Origin: Bacteroidota bacterium
Lineage (GTDB): Bacteria; Bacteroidota; Bacteroidia; Chitinophagales; Chitinophagaceae
Direction: 5' to 3'
DNA length: 6,748 nucleotides
Assembly (NCBI GenBank): GCA_013414745.1
Contig: CP058707.1
Span: forward strand, 125,075 to 131,822
Shown here one piece after another: positions 1-6,458 of this stretch; positions within the stretch are counted from its first letter, which is position 1; each line of letters starts with the position of its first letter. The notes beneath the pieces are model-generated. The model was not told the origin of the DNA and searched no databases. It saw nothing but the letters and a program-made list of their open reading frames with translations. The position numbers were made by a program, and so were the translations under genes.

Positions 1-159
1 GTAACTTACAAAATCGTTGGAAAAATTTCATGGAGTCCGGTTCCCGGGCTGGTATATGTTGAAGTTCCAGCTAAATGCCATGATGTGGAAATGACGGTCT
101 TAAAAATTAAATTAAAAGAGCCTTTAAAACTTTATCGCGGGCAAGGAGGTTTGTATTAG
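1..159 (+). CDS. C-terminal fragment, possibly of a secreted glycoside hydrolase
   Basis: An open frame enters from the left edge and ends with TAG at 157-159, leaving 52 residues of the C-terminus. The residues alternate hydrophobic and polar as in beta strands (ISWSPVPGLVYVEVP, then MTVLKIKLKEP) and finish with LYRGQGGLY. This fits a C-terminal beta-sandwich domain. From memory it resembles the ends of some GH29 alpha-L-fucosidases, but no catalytic residues lie in the window, so the family is a guess. There is no frame break in this stretch. The gene lies on the same strand as the downstream TPR membrane protein, about 275 bp before it, so the two need not share a promoter. No obvious terminator hairpin follows the stop. 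Confidence 0.4.
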   Translation, partial: VTYKIVGKISWSPVPGLVYVEVPAKCHDVEMTVLKIKLKEPLKLYRGQGGLY

Positions 160-433
160 TCTAGTTCACCTGATTCACAAAAAGTACCAGACTATCGACG
201 AAAGCAAAATTGATGAATAACAAAAACACATGCGGATTCCTGCAGATTTGCGAAGAAACTTTTATATTTTTCCGCTTATTCTCAGCTTGCAGAAGAATTG
301 TAAAACCCATTACCAATGGTGCGAATTTCATCGTATGTTGCCTGGTTGAAACCAACACGCCTCTGTGCGGGTTAGGCTCCATACTGGCCCTGAATTCGAT
401 GCATCCTGTGAATAGTCTTTTTATACGTTGTTT
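160..433. other. Intergenic stretch without a convincing gene
   Basis: No convincing gene is seen between the end of the first gene and the ATG at 434. A 75-codon plus-strand frame from a TTG at 210 is Cys-rich and looks random. A longer minus-strand frame that also overlaps the start of the next gene shows no domain. One minus-strand frame near 280-390 reads briefly like coding sequence but is broken by stops. A promoter for the downstream gene is expected here, but I could not place a confident Bacteroidota-type TAnnTTTG element. The nearest match, TACGTTGT, sits directly against the start codon. Confidence 0.4.
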
Positions 434-2514
434 ATGAAAAAACAAAACCGAGCAATAAACCCATGGCGACTGCAACTCCTGTTGCGGAACAAGACGCCCC
501 CATCGTTCAGCGAAGTTAACCTTCAGAGATTTTCTGATGTTAGCAGGTGTAATTTTGTTGGGCATCCTGATTTATTCCAACTCATTTGATTGTTCTTTTC
601 ATTTCGATGATCGTCACAATATTATGAGTAATCCGGTCTTGCGCGATGCCTCTGATTTGGCAGCCATCTGGAAGCATAGTCAGAATCGTTTTTACCCTTT
701 TATTCTCTGGCATTAAATTATCAGTCATCTGGACTGGAAGTGGCATCCTACCATTATTTCAATCTGGCCATTCATCTGATAAATGCCCTTCTCGTCTGGT
801 TATTAAGTTTTGTCATCTGCTCTACACCGAATTTGAAACATACCGGATTAAATGAACACAAAAGACAATTGCCTTTGTTACCGCCCTGCTTTTATCTCTC
901 ATCCTTTAGCCACGCAATCGGTTACCTACATTATACAACGAATGGCGTCGATGGTTGCGATGTTTTACTTACTCTCTGTATTGCTTTATGTAAAAGGGCG
1001 TTTAAGCACCTCAGTCCGCAAATATGTTTATTTCGTCGGTTCATTGCTGGCGGGAGTCGGTGCACTTTTATCCAAAGAAAATGCATATACCCTTCCACTT
1101 GCACTTGTGCTTTGTGAAATTGCCTTGTTTCAGTCCGGAAAATTTAAAATCTCCTTTCGGGATTACCGTGTCCTGGGGGCTTTAGCCGGGTTTGTGCTTT
1201 TAGGAATTCTGGTGATTACCAAATTCTCTACCCTCATTTTCGAACAATTCCACCTTCAGGAGGAACAGATTACACCGTGACCACAACCAATTATCTGCTC
1301 ACTCAATTTCGTGTGATCAGCATTTATATCCGGATGCTGTTTTTGCCATTTGGTCAAAATCTCGATTGGGATATCGAGCCCTCCTATTCACTCTTTGAAC
1401 TAAAAACACTGGCTGGCTTACTCTTTCTTTCGGGCATAATTGCCTTCGCGGTTTGGATTTACAAAAGGAACCGCATCCTGGCATTCGGCATTTTCTGGTT
1501 TTTCTTACCCTGGCGGTCGAATCAAGTCTTGTTCCGATTGAAGATACCTTTTTCGAACACCGGACCTATTTGCCTTCTTTTGGCTTTTTCCTGATTCTGG
1601 GTGCGGTCATTCACCCCTGGCTGGCATCCAAAAACAACTACCTGGCCTATGGGGTGTTTGCAGGCATCATTCTGATCAATTCTTTTCTCACCTTTGAACG
1701 AATAAAGTGTGGGCCAATGAAATGACTTTGTGGACAGATGTAGTCGCTAAATCGCCCAATAAAGCCCGTGCCTATTTGAATAGGGGTGTTGCCTATTGGA
1801 GCATGGAACAATGGGCTCCTGCGATACAAGATTATCGCAAAGCAGTAGAACTAAACCCCAAATACTATTCAACAGCATACTGGAATCTGGGTATAGCGCT
1901 GAGTAAATTTTCAAATTGGAATGAATCCATCACCAATTTTAATAAGGCCATTGAAATCTATCCGAACTACGCGGATGCTTACACGGGTCGGGCTATTGCT
2001 TATGGCAGTATGAGCAAGTGGGAAGAAGCCCTGAAAGATTTTAATAAAGCCCTGGAAATTATGCCGGGCAATGCGAGTACCTATTTTAACCGGGGAAATA
2101 TTTTTATGAATACACAACAATTTGATGAAGCCATCAAGGACTTTTCGAAAGCGATTGAATTAGACCCCAATTACCTGGATGCCTATTCGAACAGGGCTAC
2201 GGTATATGCCAATCAAAAAAGTATTCAGAGGCGTTAACGGATTTCTCAAAATGTATTTCCATAAACCCAAAATACCTCAGAGCCTATGGGAACCGCGCTA
2301 TGTTGTATACTCAACTGAATCAAACGGATAAAGCAATACAGGATTATTCAAGTTTAATCCAATTGAATTCAGGAAACGTCCAGGCTTATCTGAACCGTGG
2401 TATTTTGTACAATCAATTGAAACAAACCGAAAAGGCTAAAAACGATTTTTGATGGTCGTGAAGCTGGACCCAAAAAATCAATATGCCAACTCGATCTTGT
2501 CTTCCATGAAATAA
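434..2514 (+). CDS. Polytopic membrane protein with C-terminal TPR repeats (TMTC / GT-C-like), frame broken by homopolymer deletions
   Basis: Once its frame breaks are repaired this gene encodes 696 residues. The N-terminal ~425 residues form a multi-pass membrane region. The first helix is at about 34-52, followed by the motif FHFDD with the acidic pair at 59-60 in the first outer loop, as in GT-C-fold sugar transferases. Later motifs are QRMASM (~170), SKENA (~216) and FFEHRTYLP (E377-R379), typical of TMTC-like proteins. Residues ~446-683 form seven 34-residue TPRs with the usual N-R-G/A and A-x-x-D-x-x-K-A-I-x-L-x-P pattern. Eukaryotic TMTC proteins are O-mannosyltransferases. The role of bacterial relatives is not settled, so a sugar-transfer function is inference. 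The start at 434 (MKK) is chosen because one added A in the following A-run joins it to the rest; ATG 463 is the alternative. The frame is broken ten times, each time by one missing base. The gene converges on the flippase with a 16-bp gap. Confidence 0.8.
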
Positions 2515-2530
2515 CGTTATGGTAAACCTG

Positions 2531-3599
2531 TTATTCAGATAAATTCTTTTCGCGTTGTTTCGAAAGAAGAATGGTAAACATCAACTGGGTCATTGAAACC
2601 AGAAGAACCATCAATCCTTGCCAAGGCAAAAATCAATGGCCCCATCAAACGTTTTCCCATAAAAATACGAATGATCCATTCCGGAAAGAGGCCACAAATT
2701 AGCGCAGCGGAACCGGTGATCAGGAGCATCAATAAAAGGCCTTCCGAATAATGAATCGTCGTTTTAAGGATCCGCTCACCGGAAAGTTCAGGAAATAATA
2801 CCTGAATAACTGAGTCGGAAAAACCAGTGTGATTCGGCAAATGTTTATACCGGCCGTCCAATATCCATTTGTCGTACTGGAAAAGTAATATTGCACCGCC
2901 AAAGAGGAACCAAAGAAAGCGAGTTGATAAATTGTTCCGGATAGAAAGAGTTTAAATCCGGTGTGATACCAGTTGGCCCGATTTAACGGCAATCTGGATT
3001 CATCGGAAGAAGGAATGGAATTTTTAATTGAAAATGCGTCCAGATAAATATAAATAAATAGGCAGCCCCATAGGCATACAGCACCCCTGCCAGATCCAGG
3101 TTCATGTACAAAAAATAAACACGAAGAGCAGCCGAATCAGCGCTTCCAGTATACGCCCTATACTTATTTGCAGATATTGCCTTAACCCACGCTGCATACT
3201 TTGATTAAACAGCATCATACCACTTAAACCAATCAGAAGTGCAGAAAGAAAAATTAAATGAACGGATGGCAAGCTAAAATAACGGGTGAGTACTCCGATC
3301 CCATCCCCAATAAAACCATCAGGGTAAATAAAAATGATCACCTCTTTGCGTGCTGCATGGTAAAAATGGCTGAGTTGGCCGACCTGACCTGAAGCCTGGA
3401 GAATAGCGGCCTCCTTAGTTAGAGCGCTAAAAAGAATTATAAACCCAGGCCGCCAGTGCCAGGATGGCCAGTAAAGTACCCAAAACTCCATATGAAGTGG
3501 GACCGGTCATTCGTGCAACGTAAATGTTGAAAACATACGCCAGTACGTTGGCCAGGAACGAACCAATCAAGGTGATGCTCGTATTTTTACAAGGCTCAT
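2531..3599 (-). CDS. Wzx-like oligosaccharide flippase (PST/MVF superfamily), frame-broken and short at the C-terminus
   Basis: This membrane protein probably moves a lipid-linked oligosaccharide across the inner membrane for the neighbouring glycosyltransferases. It begins MSLVKNTSITLIG, then FNIYVARMTGPTSYGVLGTLLA, the usual start of Bacteroidota flippases: helix 1, a loop with R-x-x-G/T-P-x-x-Y-G, then helix 2. About ten helices can be counted to LMVLLVSMTQLMFTILL, after which it ends SKQREKNLSE. Repaired length is about 357-359 residues, whereas relatives usually exceed 400 and have 12-14 helices, so the last two or more helices are absent. Frame changes occur at plus-strand positions 3584-3588, 3429-3433, 3110-3115, 3046-3048, about 2790 and 2615-2624, and possibly around 3310-3345. 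The first four and the fifth fit missing bases in A/T runs. ATG 3599 is chosen by family length; no Shine-Dalgarno precedes it. The stop is TAA at 2533-2531. Confidence 0.75.
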
Positions 3600-3704
3600 T
3601 TCGTGGTTTGAAAACAACAGCAATGTAATACGAAACATTGATGCCAACGGTATTTCGCCATGATAATATTCAGGACGAAGGATGAATCTTATTAGAACAA
3701 TTCT

Positions 3705-3723
3705 TTAAGGCTTCCTGAATAAC
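3705..3723 (+). repeat. Left terminal inverted repeat of the 611-bp element
   Basis: TTAAGGCTTCCTGAATAAC matches the reverse complement of 4303-4321 at 18 of 19 positions, with a perfect 15-bp core at 3709-3723. It lies about 105 bp upstream of the flippase start. Confidence 0.7.
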
Positions 3724-3976
3724 AACTCGTCTCTTTGTTTACAGGAGTTTACGATCGTATGAACGCATTTGAATTGCACGGGTGTAAACGTATTTGTTGA
3801 ACCCAAGTTAGGCAATAGAAGCAACTGAAAGGAGAGAACTATTTGCATTACTTAGGGTTACCCCGCCTGTCCCATTGTTCGGGGATATAGAAAATCACCG
3901 TTTGGGTGTAGTTCACGAAATCCAAAGGGACTGATTTTCCTAATCGTTATGCACAGGATTATCTTTTCTAATGCAT

Positions 3977-3994
3977 AAATTGGGTTGAATTTGC
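3977..3994 (+). repeat. Direct repeat, copy 1 (inside the element)
   Basis: AAATTGGGTTGAATTTGC recurs at 4273-4291 in the same orientation with one extra T in a T-run. Given the homopolymer deletions elsewhere in this window, the two copies may be identical in reality. Confidence 0.6.
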
Positions 3995-4100
3995 GACCGA
4001 AAAACCTTGCAGAAAACTGTCTACTCAGCTGCACTACAACTTCTTCGTCAAAGCCAAATTCATGGCTATTTGGCCTATGCCTTTGACTTTTCCTTGAACC

Positions 4101-4129
4101 GAGATTTTATCTCGTCTTTGAGGACGAGA
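4101..4129. repeat. Two overlapping hairpins, GAGAT/ATCTC and TCTCGTC/GACGAGA
   Basis: GAGAT (4101-4105) pairs with ATCTC (4109-4113) over a 3-base loop. TCTCGTC (4110-4116) pairs with GACGAGA (4123-4129) over a 6-base loop. The stems share bases, so they could be alternative folds. The TCTCGT arm recurs in the hairpin at 4251-4270, and CTCGTC occurs again just inside the left terminal repeat (3726-3731). Confidence 0.5.
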
Positions 4130-4250
4130 CCCCAAAAGGCTGCTGTAAAGTGCGTTTGCTTTGTGTGTGGCATCTCGGTAACCCCGATTTAGCAAGCATT
4201 TGCGAAAGATGTTCCTTGGAGCATTATGCTTGCTTAATCGATTTGAAGCT

Positions 4251-4270
4251 TCTCGTTTTATATGACGAGA
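4251..4270. repeat. Hairpin TCTCGT/ACGAGA in the element
   Basis: TCTCGT (4251-4256) is complementary to ACGAGA (4265-4270), with an 8-base AT-rich loop. It has the same stem sequence as the hairpin at 4110-4129, suggesting a repeated structural unit rather than chance. Confidence 0.5.
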
Positions 4271-4272
4271 CA

Positions 4273-4291
4273 AAATTTGGGTTGAATTTGC
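4273..4291 (+). repeat. Direct repeat, copy 2 (just inside the right inverted repeat)
   Basis: AAATTTGGGTTGAATTTGC is the second copy of the repeat at 3977-3994. The two enclose about 280 bp that hold the hairpins. The flanking bases of the copies are not clearly related, so the repeated block is only this short. Confidence 0.6.
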
Positions 4292-4302
4292 AGCACATCT
4301 GA

Positions 4303-4321
4303 GTTATTCAGGAAGCCCTAA
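4303..4321 (-). repeat. Right terminal inverted repeat of the 611-bp element
   Basis: Read on the minus strand this is TTAGGGCTTCCTGAATAAC, the partner of 3705-3723. It overlaps the stop codon (TAG, 4320-4318) of the glycosyltransferase gene at 4318-5317, so the last base of that stop would come from the element. Confidence 0.7.
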
Positions 4322-5317
4322 TTATCCCGGAAAATCGCTTTGAACGCCTTAGGGTATTTTTTGGTGATCGCCACGGCAGCCTGAACAAAATAAGGTTCAT
4401 CTTTCAGGTACTTATTCCGCTGAAAATCCGGAAATCGTTTAATCAGTTCGCTGCGCAATTCCATGAACAGTTGAAACTTATTTTTATACCGGGCAGCGCG
4501 CAATCGCCGGATATTGGAGACTACGAGGTGTTTAATTACGAGTATTTCAATTTCATGATAATATTGCTGAAATTGGTTTTGACGATGATAATATGAACAG
4601 ATTGAGTCAATCACGGAAACAAAACCAGGCGTATGAATTGCCCCAAAATTTGCAGAGGAATTGGTAACCACATAATTATATAATGGCTTTGTGGTATAAA
4701 TCACTGAATTCAGGTGCAAAACAATTTACTACTGAATTCTACATCCAAAGCGATGGGAGAAGAAGAGAACCTCAGGTGTGCGTTGTTTTGAATCACCTGC
4801 GTTTTCACCAAACGCATCCAAGCTGCTCCTTCTGTATGACAGAGAATATCCGGACGCTGTTTTAATGAGGTACATTCGGCGGGATAAGGTTTTGTAAAAG
4901 GATATCGACGTTCAAAAAAACCTGGCTTTTTCTCATACTTTCGCTTATAGGAAATAACCAGCATATCGGGTTGGCTGACGAGTAATTCCCGAACACCCTG
5001 AAAATAGTTTGGCTCCAGGTAATCATCACTGTCTACAAAGCCGACATACTCTCCTGTGGCTAGTTGCAATCCCAAATTCTGAGTCACCCCTGTCCCTGGT
5101 TCACCGTATGATACACCCGTATTTGTTTTGGAAATTGGCGAGAGTAAGCCTCCAATATAGCCGGACTATTATCGGTTGACCCATCATTAATAAGAATCAA
5201 TTCAAGGTTTTTGTCCTGTTGGGATAAAATACTATCCAAACACCGGGGTAAGGTTTTATGCGCATTATACACCGGAACAATCAGGGTAATTTTTATATTC
5301 TGGTTGGAATTCATCAT
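4318..5317 (-). CDS. Family 2 glycosyltransferase (GT-A fold), second in the tandem array, frame-broken
   Basis: The product is a nucleotide-sugar glycosyltransferase expected to add one sugar to a growing surface glycan at the cytoplasmic face. The repaired protein has 333 residues. It begins IKITLIVPVYNA (8-19), then has LINDGSTDNS with D45 and D49, and EYVGFVDSDDYL with the metal-binding DSDD at 96-99. A second conserved block, CHTEGAAWMRLVKT, and KPLYNYV follow, then a helical C-terminal tail. It is closely related along its whole length to the gene at 5381-6410, and residue numbering is identical through position 99. Two frame breaks, each one missing base: at the C-run 5087-5090 (residue 78, V or M depending on the lost base) and at the A-run 4718-4721. 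Repair gives exactly 334 codons. Position 80 is Gln where the paralogue has the usual Arg of ARNxG. The start is ATGATG at 5317/5314; the first is taken. The sugar and acceptor cannot be told from sequence. Confidence 0.85.
5268..5295. repeat. Exact 28-bp nucleotide repeat shared by paralogous glycosyltransferases, copy 1
   Basis: The bases coding for the K-I-T-L-I-V-P-V-Y block of this glycosyltransferase are identical to 6361-6388 in the neighbouring paralogue over 28 bp, including third codon positions. This suggests recent duplication or gene conversion. Confidence 0.65.
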
Positions 5318-5379
5318 AGCGTTAAATCAGGATATCCATCGGAAAGACATGAATCAGCCGGTGAAAAAAGCTTTTTCAT
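5314..5379 (-). CDS. Possible 21-codon leader-like ORF between the two glycosyltransferases
   Basis: One base after the stop of the upstream glycosyltransferase an ATG (5379) opens a 21-codon frame, MKKLFSPADS..., whose TGA (5316-5314) overlaps the next start as ATGA, the usual arrangement for translational coupling. It contains A- and T-runs that may be misread. With two more T in the run at 5364-5369 it would instead read ...LFFHRLIHVFPMDILI and stop just before the next start, like the hydrophobic tails of these transferases. It could therefore be a remnant of a C-terminus. A protein product is unproven. Confidence 0.2.
   Translation of the reverse strand: MKKLFSPADSCLSDGYPDLTL
5362..5378. 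repeat. AT-rich near-palindrome in the spacer between glycosyltransferases
   Basis: TGAAAAAAGCTTTTTCA is a palindrome except for one extra A. It lies just after the upstream stop codon on the minus strand. The arms have no GC-rich stem, so it is a poor intrinsic terminator and may be only two homopolymers side by side. Confidence 0.3.
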
Positions 5380-5380
5380 T

Positions 5381-6410
5381 TCAGGATGCTACTTTTTTTC
5401 GTTTCAAAGTACGTGGTGAAATAAATACAATTTTTGTCCACCAAGGTATATGATAAGTCATTTTTACAGCGACACGCACATAAAGTGGTTCTTGCCTTAA
5501 GTATTTATTCTTATGGAAACGAGGGAATCGTTCCAGAAGTTTTGTCCGAAGCTCATCCAATACTTCAATATTGTGCGATGAACCGGATTTTTAATCTCCT
5601 GAAATTCGAGATTAATAAATGCTTCACAAACAGAATTTCCAATTCATCGCTGTACTTTTCAAATTGGTTATGCCTTTCGTAGTAAGCACAAACCGAATCA
5701 AGCAGCGTACTAAACCAGGAGATATTTTCAGTTTTAAATGTCGCCGATGAACGGTTGACAACATAGTTATACAATGGCTTATTGCAGTACTTTACTGCAT
5801 CGAGCTGCAAAAACAATTTCGAATTAAATTCTACATCCTGAGCTATAGGGCTCGCTGAAAACCGCAGGTCCTGATACTGACGAAATATAGATGTTCGGAC
5901 TAATCGCATCCAGGGCGCACCTTCTGTATGGCAAAGTATTTCCGGGTGCCGACGGAGATTTGTTGTCTCCCAAGGATAATTTTTCGTGAATGGGTAGTTC
6001 CGTTCATAAAAATCAGGTTGGGTTGAATAATGTCGTTGATAAGAAAATACCAACATATCCGGGTTGCTACTCAGCCATTCACGAACCACCTTAAAATAAT
6101 CCGGCGATAAATAATCATCGCTGTCTACAAAACCCACATACTCACCGGTTGTCAATTCCAGACCTTTATTCCGTGCCATTCCCTGACCGTTGTTCTCAGT
6201 ATGCAACAACCGTATCTGATCAGGGAATTTGAGCAAATAATTTTCCAATATAGATTGACTACCATCAGTTGACCCATCATTGATAAGAATTAGTTCCATG
6301 TTGTAGTCATTCTGATGCAAAATACTATCCAAACAACGGGGTAATGTTTTCTGTGCATTGTACACCGGAACAATCAGGGTAATTTTTACGTTGGATATTG
6401 GCTTTGTCAT
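5381..6410 (-). CDS. Family 2 glycosyltransferase (GT-A fold), first complete copy of the tandem array
   Basis: The product is a cytoplasmic nucleotide-sugar glycosyltransferase of the surface-glycan pathway. The repaired protein has 343 residues. The GT-A core shows KITLIVPVYNA (9-19), LINDGSTDGS with D45 and D49, GQGMARNKGLEL (75-86) and the metal-binding DSDD at 96-99. CHTEGAPWMRLVRT, SPIAQDVEFNSKLF and KPLYNYV follow, then a basic helical tail. One frame break lies in the T-run at 5588-5592, where two bases appear to be missing. Repair joins ...ISNFRRLK to ...HNIEVLDELRTKLLERF and gives exactly 344 codons. The tail beyond the break matches the tails of both neighbouring paralogues (ERFPRFHKNKYLRQEP against KRFPDFQRNKYLKDEP). 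It ends LKRKKVAS with TGA at 5383-5381, unless the adjacent A-run is also miscounted. The start is ATG at 6410 with no clear Shine-Dalgarno. Spacers are 48 bp upstream and 63 bp downstream, as in an operon. Confidence 0.88.
6361..6388. repeat. Exact 28-bp nucleotide repeat shared by paralogous glycosyltransferases, copy 2
   Basis: This is identical to 5268-5295. It lies at the same codons of the paralogue, about 1.09 kb away, in the same orientation. Recombination between such repeats would fuse the two genes and delete one copy. Confidence 0.65.
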
Positions 6411-6458
6411 AGAATGGAATCTGGCAACCGATGCGCTTCGGGAAAGGAACTTAAAAGA

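Larger units (their letters stand above)
3708..4318. mobile_element. Small inverted-repeat-bounded insertion (MITE-like or decayed IS), 611 bp, no intact transposase
   Basis: The stretch is bounded by GGCTTCCTGAATAAC (3709-3723) and its exact reverse complement (4303-4317). Adding the next base on each side gives a 16-bp repeat with one mismatch. TA flanks both sides (3706-3707 and 4319-4320), as expected for a 2-bp target duplication of the IS630/Tc1 type, but two bases could match by chance. Removing the element and one TA rejoins the flanks so that the upstream glycosyltransferase still ends at the same residue with TAA, followed by about 105 bp to the flippase ATG. This resembles the short spacers elsewhere in the operon. 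All frames inside are short. A minus-strand 79-codon frame ending at 4034 (...KGIGQIAMNLALTKK) is vaguely like a transposase C-terminus but shows no motif. It could instead be a decayed insertion sequence or a structured non-coding region. Confidence 0.5.

Noticed and set aside
161..565. A 134-codon minus-strand frame covering the first intergenic stretch and the start of the TPR gene
   Set aside because: It has no recognisable domain and overlaps the well-supported start of the plus-strand gene. It appears to be a chance frame.
434..2514. Programmed ribosomal frameshifting in the TPR gene
   Set aside because: There are ten shifts, all explained by one missing base, without slippery heptamers plus downstream structures. 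Sequencing deletion is far simpler.
2511..2530. Palindrome ATAACGTTAT at the convergent junction as a bidirectional terminator
   Set aside because: The 10-bp palindrome has no loop, is AT-rich and overlaps the stop codon. No GC stem or clear T-tract is present on either strand.
3781..3830. Possible tRNA T-arm (GGGTTCAACAAATAC on the minus strand)
   Set aside because: No matching acceptor, D or anticodon arms could be found around it.
3861..3884. CCCCG...CGGGG stem in the element as a terminator or RNA motif
   Set aside because: A 5-bp stem with a 14-base loop and no T-tract is not strong enough to call.
3848..3946. Minus-strand 32-codon open stretch reading VPLDFVNYTQTVIFYIPEQW and ending in TAA at 3850-3848
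   Set aside because: The codons look natural, but it is short, has no start, does not connect to any longer frame, and lies inside the inverted-repeat element. I recognise no family.
4034..4273. 79-codon minus-strand frame in the element as a transposase
   Set aside because: Only its last ~20 residues look vaguely like a transposase end. No catalytic DDE motif is visible, and it contains the hairpin repeats, which suggests non-coding sequence.
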